Shown: piece after piece, positions 53,004 to 63,454 of the stretch | Position numbering within the stretch: position 1 is the stretch's first letter | How the letters are laid out: each line of letters opens with the position of its first letter | DNA from: Marinomonas profundi | Lineage (GTDB): Bacteria; Pseudomonadota; Gammaproteobacteria; Pseudomonadales; Marinomonadaceae | Direction: 5' to 3' | Assembly: GCF_020694005.1 (NCBI RefSeq) | Contig: NZ_CP073013.1 | Span: 868,001-932,000 of the forward strand | Length of the DNA stretch: 64,000 nucleotides | Notes under the pieces: generated by a model | What the model was told of the DNA's origin: nothing | The model's input: the letters and a program-made list of their open reading frames with translations, nothing else | The model's database searches: none | Translations under genes and position numbers: made by a program

Positions 53004-55055
53004 CTAAGAATTCAGCATGGCTTTTAACGCGGACAAAGACGCCTGACCACGCTCTTTTTTGGCGCTTTCCCCTTCGTCTCCACGCCCTTCCCAGACCAAA
53101 TCTTCTTCTGGCAGTTCGTCCAAGAATCGGCTCGGCATACAGTCGATTTCTTCACCGTATTGGCGACGCTTGGCGGCGAGGGTGATACATAAGGTTTTTT
53201 TCGCGCGAGTGATGCCCACGTAGGCCAAACGACGTTCTTCTTCAATGTCGTCGTTTTCAATGCTATTTCTGTGGGGCAACAGCTCTTCTTCGCAGCCAAT
53301 TAAAAAGACATGAGGGTACTCCAAGCCTTTAGAAGCATGAAGTGTCAGCAGCTGAACCTTATCTTCATCTTCCTCTTCTTCTTGGCGCTCTAGCATGTCG
53401 ATCAGTAGCAGTTTACTTATCGCCTGATCCAAGCCAGCGTTTTCGTCTTCTTCCCACGCAGATTCCATCATGCGTTGGATAGAATCGAGCAAGAAGCGCA
53501 CGTTTTCAATACGGCGATCACCGGCTTTATTGGACGACGTCTGTTCTTGAATCCAACCGTAATAATCCATATCGTGGATCATTTGCTCAATCACTGGCAC
53601 GGGCGATGCCCCACTTTCTAAACGTTGACGCAGCGTTAACATCCAACGTTCAAAATCCTGTAGGCTTTTTAGCGAACGCCCTGTAATGCTTTCTTCTAAC
53701 GCTTTATAACCGGCGGCTTCGAGCCGACTCACGCCACGTTCAGAGGCAAGGTTACCGACTTTTTCTAAGGTCGCTGGGCCGATTTCTCGACGTGGCACAT
53801 TAACGATGCGCAAGAAAGCATTGTCATCTGACGGGTTCACCAAAAGGCGTAAATACCCCATTAAAACTTTGATTTCAGCGCGGGAGAAAAAAGACGTGCC
53901 GCCGTTCATTTTGTAGGGAATACGGTAAGCTTGCAGCTTGATTTCCAATAATCGTGCTTGGTGATTACCACGATATAAAATAGCAAAATCTCGATACGGG
54001 ATCTCATGGCGTAAATGCCGAGACTGAATTTCCGCCGCGACGCGTTCGGATTCGGCGTCTTCGTTGCGCGTCACCATGATGCGAATCGGCTCTCCTTCTT
54101 CGTGATCACTCCACAAAGCTTTATCGTAAATATGCGGGTTATTAGCGATCAAGGTATTGGCGGCTTTTAGAATGATCTTGGTGGAGCGATAGTTTTGCTC
54201 CAGTTTGACCAGCTTTAAGTTGGGATAATCCACCGATAAGCGTTCTAGATTTTCTGGGCGCGCGCCACGCCATGCATAAATGGATTGGTCGTCGTCTCCT
54301 ACCAAGGTAAAACAGCGACGAAAGCCCGCTAACAAACGAATCAATTCATACTGGCTGGCATTGGTGTCTTGGCACTCATCCACCAGCAAGTAGCGCACTT
54401 TTTTCTGCCAACGGTCGCGTAACTCTTCATCGGCCATTAATAAGCTAACTGGCAAAAGAATTAAATCGTCAAAATCCACCGCGTTATAAGCGCGTAAATA
54501 TCGCTGATATTGCACATACACTTGCGCGGCTAGAAGGAATTCTTCTGTATCGGCATTGGTCATGGCTTCCTGTGGCGTGGTTAAGTCATTTTTCCAATTG
54601 GAAATGGTGTTCTGACAATAAGCCGCGGCGTCCATTTGACCGTTAAATTCTTTATCGAGAATTTCTTTCACTAAACTCAGTGAGTCTTGAGCATCAAATA
54701 AGGTGAAACCTTCTTTTAAACCCGCGCGACGGAATTCTTTGCGCAAAATACGCAAGCCTAAATTGTGAAAGGTTGAAATACTCAAGCCTCGGCTTTCTTG
54801 CTTTGACAGCATGCCCACAACACGCTCTTTCATTTCTCGCGCGGCCTTGTTGGTAAAGGTTACCGCAATAATGCTATTGGCTTTAAAACCACAAGTTTGA
54901 ATCAAATAAGCAATTTTCGTCGTGATTACACTGGTTTTTCCGGAACCAGCCCCTGCCAACACCAGCAAAGGACCATCGATTTTTTTCACCGCATCTAACT
55001 GTCGCTCGTTCAGATTACGTAAACGTTGGGCTATGGAGGGTAACGGTTCGCTCAT
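53004..55055 (-). CDS. rep: ATP-dependent DNA helicase Rep
   Basis: 683-residue SF1A 3'-5' helicase, close to the E. coli Rep length. Motif I AGAGSGKT (about 34-41), motif Ia TFTNKAAREMKERV, motif II VDECQDTN, motif III GDDDQSIYAWRGA, motif IV QNYRSTKIIL, motif V TLHASKGLEYPHVFLIG, motif VI RRLAYVGITRAKKTL. It removes proteins from DNA ahead of replication forks. The acidic patch (EEEEDEDK, about 575) and polar C-terminus fit Rep better than UvrD. Start ATG 55055. Confidence 0.94.
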   Translation of the reverse strand: MSEPLPSIAQRLRNLNERQLDAVKKIDGPLLVLAGAGSGKTSVITTKIAYLIQTCGFKANSIIAVTFTNKAAREMKERVVGMLSKQESRGLSISTFHNLGLRILRKEFRRAGLKEGFTLFDAQDSLSLVKEILDKEFNGQMDAAAYCQNTISNWKNDLTTPQEAMTNADTEEFLLAAQVYVQYQRYLRAYNAVDFDDLILLPVSLLMADEELRDRWQKKVRYLLVDECQDTNASQYELIRLLAGFRRCFTLVGDDDQSIYAWRGARPENLERLSVDYPNLKLVKLEQNYRSTKIILKAANTLIANNPHIYDKALWSDHEEGEPIRIMVTRNEDAESERVAAEIQSRHLRHEIPYRDFAILYRGNHQARLLEIKLQAYRIPYKMNGGTSFFSRAEIKVLMGYLRLLVNPSDDNAFLRIVNVPRREIGPATLEKVGNLASERGVSRLEAAGYKALEESITGRSLKSLQDFERWMLTLRQRLESGASPVPVIEQMIHDMDYYGWIQEQTSSNKAGDRRIENVRFLLDSIQRMMESAWEEDENAGLDQAISKLLLIDMLERQEEEEDEDKVQLLTLHASKGLEYPHVFLIGCEEELLPHRNSIENDDIEEERRLAYVGITRAKKTLCITLAAKRRQYGEEIDCMPSRFLDELPEEDLVWEGRGDEGESAKKERGQASLSALKAMLNS

Positions 55056-55147
55056 GGAAAACTCTGGCTCAGGCTATTAAAAATCAGCCACAAGTGTACC
55101 CGACAATAGACTTTCTCGCACTGAGAGAAAAAACCAACAGGCGAAAA

Positions 55148-55174
55148 AAAGGGATGCTCATAAGGCATCCCTTT
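55148..55174 (-). terminator. Rho-independent terminator of the BASS-family gene
   Basis: AAAGGGATGC and GCATCCCTTT form a 10-bp perfect stem with a 7-base loop. On the minus strand it is followed by a run of T (complement of the A tract at 55144-55150), ending transcripts from 55196. Confidence 0.88.
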
Positions 55175-55195
55175 GATTGACGCTAGCTAAGCATT

Positions 55196-56125
55196 TTATT
55201 TAGGCGTTTTTTCGCTGTCATTGTCCAAGACAGATCGACGACTCCAGTAACTCGCCAACAAGGAGCCTGAAATATTGTGCCAAACACTGAAAATCGTGCC
55301 AGGCAGAGCCGCCATTGGCGTAAAGAATTTCACCGCCAGCGCCGCCGCTAAACCTGAGTTCTGCAAACCGACTTCAAAAGCAATGGTACGACAGACCCGA
55401 GCATCAAACCCCAGCAAATAGGTTACCCAGTAACCTAAGGTCAAGCCAATCGCATTATGAAGAATCACCGCGGCCGCCACGATCAGACCCACTTGAACGA
55501 TCTTAGACGCACTCAACGCCACCACAATGGCAATAATCAGCACAATGGCAAACATCGAAATATAGGGGAAAATCGGCTCAGCTTTGCGGACAAACTTTGA
55601 GAAGAAAGTGTTGATTAAAACACCCGCCGCCACAGGAAGAAGGACAATTTTAAACAAACTTATTAACATACCAGCGACGGGTACATCAACGCTTTGTCCT
55701 ATCATTAACGATACTAAAAACGGCGTTAACACCACGCCAAGCAGAGTCGAAATCGCCGTCATAGAAATCGACAAGGCGGTATCGCCTTTGGCTAAATAAC
55801 ACATCACGTTTGATGATGTACCGCCCGCCACACTGCCAACCAGCAACATACCAACGGTTAATTCGGTATCAAAACCGAAGGCGAAAGCGACGCAAAACGC
55901 CGCAATCGGCATCACCAAAAATTGCAATAACACACCCACGCCCACCGCTTTGCGGTTCTTCAATACTTGCTTGAAGTCCGCAGGGCTTAAGGTTAACCCC
56001 ATCGCCAACATAATGATGGTTAACAAGGGAACGATCTGAGCACTCAAGCCAGTGAATAAGCTCGGTTGAAAAAAGGCGACGCCCGAAAGCAATAAGGCCC
56101 AAAGGGGGAACAGCTGGATAACCAT
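55196..56125 (-). CDS. Bile acid:sodium symporter (BASS) family transporter
   Basis: 309 residues from ATG 56125, which has a GGAG site 9 bp upstream; an ATG 15 bp earlier lacks one. About ten hydrophobic helices. Family segments: LTLSPADFKQVLKNRKAV, VAGGTSSNVMCYLAKGDTALSISMTAISTLL (the crossover region with the sodium site) and EVGLQNSGLAAALAVKFF. Inner-membrane sodium-coupled uptake of an organic anion; substrate unknown (pantoate, keto acids and sulfonates are known in the family). Confidence 0.9.
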   Translation of the reverse strand: MVIQLFPLWALLLSGVAFFQPSLFTGLSAQIVPLLTIIMLAMGLTLSPADFKQVLKNRKAVGVGVLLQFLVMPIAAFCVAFAFGFDTELTVGMLLVGSVAGGTSSNVMCYLAKGDTALSISMTAISTLLGVVLTPFLVSLMIGQSVDVPVAGMLISLFKIVLLPVAAGVLINTFFSKFVRKAEPIFPYISMFAIVLIIAIVVALSASKIVQVGLIVAAAVILHNAIGLTLGYWVTYLLGFDARVCRTIAFEVGLQNSGLAAALAVKFFTPMAALPGTIFSVWHNISGSLLASYWSRRSVLDNDSEKTPK

Positions 56126-56287
56126 ACGACAAGACTCCATTTATGTTGTCCGCTTGCGCCGCTAGTCACTCGACAAAAGCGGATCAACGACCACAATTCA
56201 TTATTATTTACCCCAAAAATGGGAGCTGAATTGTAACCAAATGAAACCGGTTAAAATAGCGTTTATCTTTGCTTTTAACGTTATCGT

Positions 56288-57565
56288 TTAAGCTTCGCTG
56301 GCAAAGCCTTTCCTGCCGTTGTCATTTAAATCCGACCATTGAAAGCGTCCTTCCCACTCGGTTTCATAATGTTCTTCAGGAAAGTCATCCGGTGAGCGCC
56401 CTTGTTTAAAGTCTTGTGCGCATTGCTGTGCATAACGGCGGTTTTTTTCACAGCCCGGCGCCGCTGGAATGTACATGACATTGCCCCAGCCTTGTTGATG
56501 CTCAACGGGTTCGACGCCATGAATCAAGTCACAATGCCACCAAACGGAATCGCCTGCGTTCAGATCTGGGATTAAGGCTTTGGCACGCAATAACAAACTA
56601 TGCCATTTTTCATCGACTGGCAGCACTCTTCTGGGCGACACACCACAAAGCTCGTCTTCTGGGACATCATCCAGTAATGGGCGAATCAATAAATAGGCCA
56701 TCGCTGCAGGCAACGGAATGGTAAACAAGACACCTTGATCACGTTTGATGTCACACAAAGCGGTCCAGCCTTGAAAGGTACGAAAGGCCGAGCACTTAGT
56801 GGTCCCACCGACGTACTCATCAACCTCTGGGCGATAGGCCGCGTCCCAAGGATCGTATTGTTCATAATGCCCCGTTAAAAGGTGTCGAAATACCTTGTTA
56901 TAAGCAGGCAGCAACCAACGTTCGAGCGCGCCAGAGTCCGTATGAGGCCCCAAACCGCCTGAGGTGGTACCTGGCGGGCGACGGCGAACTCGATCAGGAT
57001 AAATGTAGCTCACGTTAGGATCAAACCATTGCTTACCCTCAGATTGCACTTTCCAGAAACCATTAAGGAAGGTTTGGACGGTATGCATACGCTCACTCTG
57101 ACGCGCTTCCATCTGTGCTTTTGACCAATAAATGGGAAAAATTTCCGGCCTGGAAGCGCTCAAGGTGCCAAAGAAATCGTCTCCAGCGCCTCGGTATTGG
57201 TTGTCGAAATCGTTTTGCTCTACATACGTGACCAGTTCTTTATCCCAGGTTTTCGCCTGCGTGGCGGAAAAATGCTCGCGAACCACGACGCAACCGCGTT
57301 TTTTGATCTGTTCTCGCATGGCCTCGGTGAGCGTATTATGATGAATGTCATCAAAGGTCACCTCTGGCCATGCACTTCCACCCTCTGCTTGGGCACGTTC
57401 AATGTCTTCAATATCGGCTTCTAAATCCGCCATGATGCGCGCTATTAATGCGGGTACGTCACCAATTGAGGCGCGCCATGCCGATTTCATTTGGCGTATC
57501 GCCTGTGGGACATCATTTGGCAATTCAAAAGACGCCTGAATACGCTCGTTGGTTTTAGTTGTCAT
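56288..57565 (-). CDS. DUF1479/YbiU-family protein (Fe(II)/2-oxoglutarate oxygenase-like)
   Basis: 425 residues matching YbiU in length and layout. Double-stranded beta-helix signs: HTDSGALERW (first His and Asp of a facial triad, about residues 207-216) and a distal His in WWHCDLIHGVEPV (about 360-372), with an Arg-containing segment after it. Function not established in the family. Start ATG 57565 after GGAGGTCTC. Divergent from a ROK regulator with two palindromes between, so it is probably its target, which suggests a sugar-linked signal. Confidence 0.88.
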   Translation of the reverse strand: MTTKTNERIQASFELPNDVPQAIRQMKSAWRASIGDVPALIARIMADLEADIEDIERAQAEGGSAWPEVTFDDIHHNTLTEAMREQIKKRGCVVVREHFSATQAKTWDKELVTYVEQNDFDNQYRGAGDDFFGTLSASRPEIFPIYWSKAQMEARQSERMHTVQTFLNGFWKVQSEGKQWFDPNVSYIYPDRVRRRPPGTTSGGLGPHTDSGALERWLLPAYNKVFRHLLTGHYEQYDPWDAAYRPEVDEYVGGTTKCSAFRTFQGWTALCDIKRDQGVLFTIPLPAAMAYLLIRPLLDDVPEDELCGVSPRRVLPVDEKWHSLLLRAKALIPDLNAGDSVWWHCDLIHGVEPVEHQQGWGNVMYIPAAPGCEKNRRYAQQCAQDFKQGRSPDDFPEEHYETEWEGRFQWSDLNDNGRKGFASEA

Positions 57566-57585
57566 GAGACCTCCAATTAAATAAG

Positions 57586-57603
57586 TAAAGTTTCCTAACT
57601 TTA
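57586..57603. promoter_or_regulatory. Candidate ROK operator 1
   Basis: TAAAGTTTCCTAACTTTA is a perfect 7+4+7 palindrome 20 bp upstream of the ybiU-like start. Its half-site TAAAG recurs in the second palindrome. Confidence 0.55.
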
Positions 57604-57633
57604 TAAATCAGATTAATCTTCACTGACTTTTAT

Positions 57634-57651
57634 GTAAAGTAAAATCTTTAC
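57634..57651. promoter_or_regulatory. Candidate ROK operator 2
   Basis: GTAAAG-TAAAAT-CTTTAC is a perfect 6+6+6 palindrome 23 bp before the ROK gene start. The centres of the two sites are 48 bp apart, which would allow looping and control of both divergent genes. Confidence 0.55.
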
Positions 57652-57673
57652 CACGACCACAAGGATCGACCCA

Positions 57674-58801
57674 GTGCCAACGCCAATTGCTCATAAACCC
57701 AGCAGCCTCGCCATCAATACCGATCGAGCCTTTATTGGCTGCCTACTTGAGCACAAGGCACTTTCTAGGGCGGCCATCGCCAGCCTAACGGGCATCTCCA
57801 AACCCACAGTATCAGAATCGGCACAACGACTGCTTGCCCGCCAAGTGATCGTCGAATGCACCAGCAAAGACACTCAATCCTCAAAACGTCCATCCGTACT
57901 ATACGAGCTAAATCGACAGCGTGGTGCCTCGCTGGCCATTGGGTTAGACGATGTTTCCACACAGCTGTGCTTATGGGATTTGCAAGGTAATGAACGCCTA
58001 TCGCGCCACCTCCTTTACCCCGAGAAGCGATCGGCCGCAACCTATATTAAAGACTTACTAAACGCCATCCGCGAGCTAATTGAAACGGCCAAATTACCCT
58101 TGTTATCGATTGGCTTGTCGATTGCCGACCCGATCCACCCTAAAGACGGTACGGTCGTGAAAATGCCCAATTCTCCTTTTCCCGTGGCCCAAGAGATCGA
58201 TTTCATCAAGCAACTGGAAACCGTTTTTCAATGCTCGGTGGTGATCGACAATGACGTAAACTGGGCAACCTTATCGGAACAAAAAACCAGCGAATTGAAC
58301 AATTTTATCTATGTATTCCTTGGCCGTGGGATTGGTTGTGGTTTGTTTTTCGAACACACCTTGATACGCGGCCACAACGGCATGGCAGGGGAAATTGGCT
58401 ATGTAACGTTACACACGGGTAAAACCCTACTGGAAGGCATTTATGACGACTCATTTTATGAAAATACGCTGAAACAACCGGCTCAAATTCCTTCATCACA
58501 TATGTCACTGATTGCTCAAGCTATCCAGTCCACCGCGCAAATTACCCATCCAGAAGCCATTGTGCTGGGTGGCCCTTTGGCGAACAATCCGCTACTTCAG
58601 TCTTATATGGTCAAAGCCCTTGCACAGACATTGCCAAGCAGCGTCGTGTGTATGAGTCAGGCCCCAGACAATGCCCCCTTGTATGGCGCAGCCCAAGCGG
58701 CCCATGTGTTGATGCTCGTCTCGCTTGGAATCGTTAATGCAGAGGAAGGCTGCGCCCAATTTGGCTTTCATAAAATACACTTCGATCTACTGGATGATTA
58801 G
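57674..58801 (+). CDS. ROK-family transcriptional regulator
   Basis: 375 residues from GTG 57674 (AAGGATCG site). N-terminal winged helix (LSRAAIASLTGISKPTVSESAQRLLARQVI, about residues 32-61) followed by a ROK sugar-kinase-like domain (about 85-370) with VVIDNDVNWATLSE (about 191-204) and FLGRGIGCGLFF. The usual ROK zinc motif CxCGxxGC after the GEIGY segment is absent, so it may not bind zinc or may be a divergent repressor. It is divergent from the ybiU-like gene with two palindromes between. Likely represses both in answer to a sugar or sugar phosphate. Confidence 0.88.
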   Translation: MPTPIAHKPSSLAINTDRAFIGCLLEHKALSRAAIASLTGISKPTVSESAQRLLARQVIVECTSKDTQSSKRPSVLYELNRQRGASLAIGLDDVSTQLCLWDLQGNERLSRHLLYPEKRSAATYIKDLLNAIRELIETAKLPLLSIGLSIADPIHPKDGTVVKMPNSPFPVAQEIDFIKQLETVFQCSVVIDNDVNWATLSEQKTSELNNFIYVFLGRGIGCGLFFEHTLIRGHNGMAGEIGYVTLHTGKTLLEGIYDDSFYENTLKQPAQIPSSHMSLIAQAIQSTAQITHPEAIVLGGPLANNPLLQSYMVKALAQTLPSSVVCMSQAPDNAPLYGAAQAAHVLMLVSLGIVNAEEGCAQFGFHKIHFDLLDD

Positions 58802-58824
58802 CCCCTCTCCCCCTCAATAGAGGA

Positions 58825-59033
58825 TGTCGCAAAACGACTTCCGTCGATCTTGTAGTCGTGCATTTATGCCGACAAAAAACTCGCCACGACAAATTTCGTC
58901 TTGTCGGGCTAAAGCCACGACCTACAAAACCCTATGTAAATGGCTAAATAACGTCACACGCCTGATCACGGCCGTACCTCCCTCATCCGGCCTACAAAAC
59001 GTATCCAACCTTCGCTGACTACCTTCTGCGACA
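58825..59033. repeat. MITE-like intergenic repeat, copy B (209 bp, inverted)
   Basis: Reverse-complement relative of 3294-3511. Termini TGTCGCAAAA and TTCTGCGACA pair at 9 of 10 bases, and the pairing extends outward (AGAGGA / CCCTCT). Shared internal stretches include the block around GATGAGGGAGGTACG (in complement). Non-coding, between the ROK and YifB genes. Confidence 0.75.
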
Positions 59034-59075
59034 CCCTCTCAATAACTAAGAGATAACCTCATCCAACAACAATAA

Positions 59076-59111
59076 CTAATATAAGAACAATACCTAATAT
59101 AAGAACAATAC
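59076..59111. repeat. Two tandem 18-bp repeats
   Basis: CTAATATAAGAACAATAC is repeated exactly at 59076-59093 and 59094-59111, followed by a degenerate third start (CTAACACAAGG). Same style as the short arrays flanking prpB. Downstream of the YifB gene (minus strand). Confidence 0.8.
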
Positions 59112-59164
59112 CTAACACAAGGGCATACCATGGCTCGATACTGAAAACGTCAGGACTGAAAATA

Positions 59165-60673
59165 TTAAGACACTATGGATTTGAGTGTTTTTTCCATTTT
59201 CCGGTAGCTTAACGATTCCATTAAATGCGCTCGGGTGACGAGTGAGTCGTTGAGATCCGCCAAGGTGAGTGCCACTTTTAACACTCGATGATAGGCACGA
59301 GCGGAGAGTTTTAGTTTCTCCAAGGCTTGCTGCATAAATTGCTTGTCGTCGTCGCTTAACGCACATATACCTTCTAATTGACGACCACTTAACAAGGCGT
59401 TTTGCACACCTTGTCTTGCTCTTTGTCGTGCCACGGCTCTTTCCACGCGCTCCCGAACGCTGGCGCTGCACTCCCCTTCTTCCTGCGCATTGACTAACAC
59501 ATCAGACGGCAAAGGTGGCACTTCCACATGCAAGTCGATACGATCCAAAAACGGTGCTGAGAGTTTTTTGAGGTATTTTTGGCTGGCGCTGGATTGATAA
59601 TAATCTTGTCCGCCATTATAGGCTTCGTTGCTGGCGTTCATTGCGGCAACCAGCTGAAAGCGCGCTGGAAAAGTGACTTGCCCGCGCGCACGGGAAATAT
59701 GCACTTCGCCGTTTTCTAAGGGTTCACGCAGTACTTCTAATACCTTGCGGTCAAATTCAGGCAATTCATCCAGAAATAACACACCACAATGGGCCAACGA
59801 GGCTTCACCCGGCTTAGGAATGGAACCGCCACCAACTAACGCCGCCGCCGAACAAGAGTGGTGCGGCGACCGAAAAGGACGTTCAGACCAATACCAGTCG
59901 AGGCCCATTTTTCGCCCCGCTACCGATTGCACCGACGCCACCGCCAGCGCTTCGGCTTCTGTCATGGCGGGCATAATGCTAGGCAAACGGGATGCTAACA
60001 TGGTTTTACCTGTGCCAGCCGGGCCAATAAATAGCAGGTTATGACCACCCGCAGCGGCGACTTCCAAGGCGCGCCTCGCTTGATATTGGCCTTTAACATC
60101 GCGCATGTCTTTATGGTCTAACGGCAAGGGCTCAGCGGGTTTTGACACACACGCTGGCAACTTACTTAAGTTTAGTAGATGAGCCGTGACTTGAGTAAGA
60201 TGCTTGGCAAACACCGCGTCGCCTTCCACCAACGCCGCTTCTTGTTGGTTATCTTCGGGAAGAATCAATTGTCGGCTGGCATGATGACACGCAATCGCCG
60301 ATGGCAATAAACCCGGCACCCCTCGAATATCGCCCGATAAGGCCAGCTCACCAATAAATTCCATATCGCGTAGATTCAATTCGCCCAGCTGTCCCGATGC
60401 GGCCAATACACTAATAGCAATGGCTAGGTCATAACGCCCACCTTCTTTGGGCAAATCCGCGGGCGCGAGGTTGATGGTGACTCTGCGGGTGGGAAATTCA
60501 AAATGACTGTTGATGATCGCGCTGCGTACGCGGTCTTTGGCTTCACGCACGGCGGCTTCAGGTAAACCGACGATATTTAAAGAAGGTAATCCGTTGGAGA
60601 TGTGGGTTTCTACTGTCACTAAAGGGGAAGATACGCCAACACGGGCACGGCTGTAGATTGTGGCTAAACTCAT
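59165..60673 (-). CDS. YifB/ComM-family Mg-chelatase-like ATPase
   Basis: 502 residues from ATG 60673, which has AAGGAG 5 bp upstream (an earlier in-frame codon is poorer). An N-terminal Lon-protease-like S5 fold (about 20-170) precedes the Mg-chelatase AAA+ domain with Walker A GPAGTGKTML (about 216-225) and Walker B GVLFLDELPEF (about 296-306), then the C-terminal ComM domain. ComM is a hexameric helicase that promotes branch migration during natural transformation, so the host may be transformable. Confidence 0.92.
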   Translation of the reverse strand: MSLATIYSRARVGVSSPLVTVETHISNGLPSLNIVGLPEAAVREAKDRVRSAIINSHFEFPTRRVTINLAPADLPKEGGRYDLAIAISVLAASGQLGELNLRDMEFIGELALSGDIRGVPGLLPSAIACHHASRQLILPEDNQQEAALVEGDAVFAKHLTQVTAHLLNLSKLPACVSKPAEPLPLDHKDMRDVKGQYQARRALEVAAAGGHNLLFIGPAGTGKTMLASRLPSIMPAMTEAEALAVASVQSVAGRKMGLDWYWSERPFRSPHHSCSAAALVGGGSIPKPGEASLAHCGVLFLDELPEFDRKVLEVLREPLENGEVHISRARGQVTFPARFQLVAAMNASNEAYNGGQDYYQSSASQKYLKKLSAPFLDRIDLHVEVPPLPSDVLVNAQEEGECSASVRERVERAVARQRARQGVQNALLSGRQLEGICALSDDDKQFMQQALEKLKLSARAYHRVLKVALTLADLNDSLVTRAHLMESLSYRKMEKTLKSIVS

Positions 60674-60768
60674 AATCACTCCTTGATATGATCATTATTT
60701 CCGGTGAAAAGCGATCCAGCTCATCACAGGTTTCGTATATAAGACTCAATGTTTAATGAGATAACAAG

Positions 60769-60990
60769 ATGGCTAGGCACCAAATCAACCCCAATAAGCT
60801 GCTTTTGTCCAAGTGGACATCCACCTCACCGCAACAAAAAGAAAAACATTTCATCGTCACTAAACTGATTAAAGACGAAGCTGGCATCGTCATAGAATGT
60901 CTTCTTGAAGCGGTGATCAACAAAAATCAGTATCAACTACCTTGGCAAACGCTGTCCTCGACTGAAAAATGGCAACAGGGCTGGAAATAA
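60769..60990 (+). CDS. Small Trp-rich protein (TIGR02450 type)
   Basis: 73 residues with the family pattern NPNKLLLSKWTSTSPQQKEKHFIVTKL at 7-33 and W-x8-W spacing near the C-terminus (LPWQTLSSTEKWQQGWK). Five Trp-rich positions, no signal peptide. Function unknown. ATG 60769 divergent from yifB, sharing a short promoter region. Confidence 0.85.
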   Translation: MARHQINPNKLLLSKWTSTSPQQKEKHFIVTKLIKDEAGIVIECLLEAVINKNQYQLPWQTLSSTEKWQQGWK

Positions 60991-61008
60991 GCCCTTTATA
61001 AAAACCAC

Positions 61009-61248
61009 TTAGTCGTTTTTCTCTAACGCATTCAGGCGCGCTTCTAATATCGCGAGTTTTTCACGGTATTTGGCCAACATAGCGGCTTGCACCTCAAACT
61101 CTTCACGGGTCACTAAATCCATTTTACTGAGTGTATTACGAGCGACATCGTGCAACTGCGCTTGAATTTCTTCCTTTGGCAGCTTGCCCAATGTTTCTGC
61201 CGCTTGCCCTAGGCCAGTACCAAGCTGTTTGATAAATTGATCTATCAT
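61009..61248 (-). CDS. ubiK: Ubiquinone biosynthesis accessory factor UbiK
   Basis: 79 residues from ATG 61248, the conserved UbiK (YqiC) start MIDQFIKQLG; the open frame reaches further upstream but lacks family similarity there. Amphipathic N-terminal helix, then a C-terminal trimeric coiled coil (TREEFEVQAAMLAKYREKLAILEARLNALEKND). Helps aerobic ubiquinone assembly with UbiJ. Confidence 0.9.
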   Translation of the reverse strand: MIDQFIKQLGTGLGQAAETLGKLPKEEIQAQLHDVARNTLSKMDLVTREEFEVQAAMLAKYREKLAILEARLNALEKND

Positions 61249-61281
61249 GTGATTCCCATTTTTTGCATTCATAATGCTCAA

Positions 61282-62090
<809 letters not shown>

Positions 62091-62129
62091 TCACGGCTCG
62101 AATCATACAAGCCTTTAGGGGGGCGAAAC

Positions 62130-63395
62130 ATGCAAGATCAAATTTTTCACTTACAATATGCCATGGACACCTTTTACTTCTTGGTGTGTGGTGCACTGGT
62201 TATGTGGATGGCGGCGGGATTTGCCATGTTGGAAGCGGGTCTAGTACGCGCCAAAAACACCACGGAAATTCTTACTAAAAACGTGGCACTATTTGCTATT
62301 TCTTGCATCATGTATTTGGTGTGTGGTTACTCCATCATGTATGGCGGCACTTGGTTTCTCAGCGGTATTCAAGAGGTCGATGTGGCTTCTACTTTGACGG
62401 ATTTTGCAGGTCGTGAAGGGGGCTTCGAAGGCGGTTCTATTTACGCTGGGGCGGCTGACTTCTTCTTCCAAGTGGTGTTCGTCGCGACGGCCATGTCTAT
62501 CGTATCAGGCGCGGTTGCGGAACGCATGAAGCTATGGGCATTCCTAGTGTTTGCAGTGGTCATGACAGGTTTCATCTACCCAATGGAAGGCAACTGGACG
62601 TGGGGCGGCGGTTCTGTATTCGGTATATTTAGCCTTGGTGACTTAGGTTTCACTGACTTCGCTGGTTCCGGTATCGTCCATATGGCAGGTGCCTCTGCTG
62701 CATTAGCGGGTGTGTTGGTACTGGGCGCTCGTAAAGGCAAATACGGCCCTAACGGCGAAGTACGTGCCATTCCTGGCGCTAACTTACCACTGGCGACGCT
62801 GGGTACCTTTATCCTTTGGATGGGTTGGTTCGGTTTCAACGGTGGCTCGGTGCTAAAACTGGGCGACATCGGCAACGCAAACTCGGTGGCTATGGTGTTT
62901 TTGAATACTAACGCAGCCGCAGCGGGTGGTGCCATTGGTGCCTTGATTCTAGCTCGTATTCTGTTTGGCAAAGCGGATCTTACCATGCTTCTAAACGGCG
63001 CATTGGCTGGCTTGGTTGCCATCACCGCAGGCCCTGATACACCGTCTGCATTAGGTGCAACGCTTATCGGTCTAGTGGGTGGTTTGATTGTTGTGGTGTC
63101 TATTCTGACCCTAGACAAGCTTAAAATCGACGATCCAGTGGGCGCGATCTCTGTTCACGGTGTGGTCGGTCTTTGGGGCTTGTTAGCGGTACCATTAACA
63201 AACGACGGCACGACATTCGGCGGACAAATCGCGGGTGCGTTGACCATCTTCGTTTGGGTGTTCTTCACAAGCTTGGTGGTTTGGCTAGTGATTAAAGCCA
63301 TCATGGGGGTTCGAGTAACGGAAGAAGAAGAATACGAAGGCGTTGATTTATCTGAATGCGGTATGGAAGCATACCCTGAATTCAGCAAAAATTAG
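62130..63395 (+). CDS. amtB: Ammonium transporter AmtB
   Basis: 421 residues with about eleven hydrophobic helices. Signature MWMAAGFAMLEAGLVRAKNTTEI at the N-terminus, GSGIVHMAGASAALAG (first pore His), FNGGSVL region, and VHGVVGLWGLLAVPL with the second pore His (about residue 338). Trimeric channel for ammonium, blocked by GlnK. No cleaved signal peptide is obvious. ATG 62130 after AGGGGGGCGAAAC. A terminator follows. Confidence 0.95.
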   Translation: MQDQIFHLQYAMDTFYFLVCGALVMWMAAGFAMLEAGLVRAKNTTEILTKNVALFAISCIMYLVCGYSIMYGGTWFLSGIQEVDVASTLTDFAGREGGFEGGSIYAGAADFFFQVVFVATAMSIVSGAVAERMKLWAFLVFAVVMTGFIYPMEGNWTWGGGSVFGIFSLGDLGFTDFAGSGIVHMAGASAALAGVLVLGARKGKYGPNGEVRAIPGANLPLATLGTFILWMGWFGFNGGSVLKLGDIGNANSVAMVFLNTNAAAAGGAIGALILARILFGKADLTMLLNGALAGLVAITAGPDTPSALGATLIGLVGGLIVVVSILTLDKLKIDDPVGAISVHGVVGLWGLLAVPLTNDGTTFGGQIAGALTIFVWVFFTSLVVWLVIKAIMGVRVTEEEEYEGVDLSECGMEAYPEFSKN

Positions 63396-63432
63396 TCGCA
63401 CGTCGTAAACTCTCACTCGCTTTAATACAAGA

Positions 63433-63454
63433 CCCTCGCCTCGGCGGGGGTTTT
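63433..63454 (+). terminator. Rho-independent terminator of glnK-amtB
   Basis: CCCTCGCC-TC-GGCGGGGG stem followed by TTTT, 38 bp after the amtB stop. Confidence 0.88.

Noticed and set aside
62576..63118. 180-codon frame antisense to amtB
   Set aside because: Shadow of a long GC-rich coding gene; no start signal or domain.
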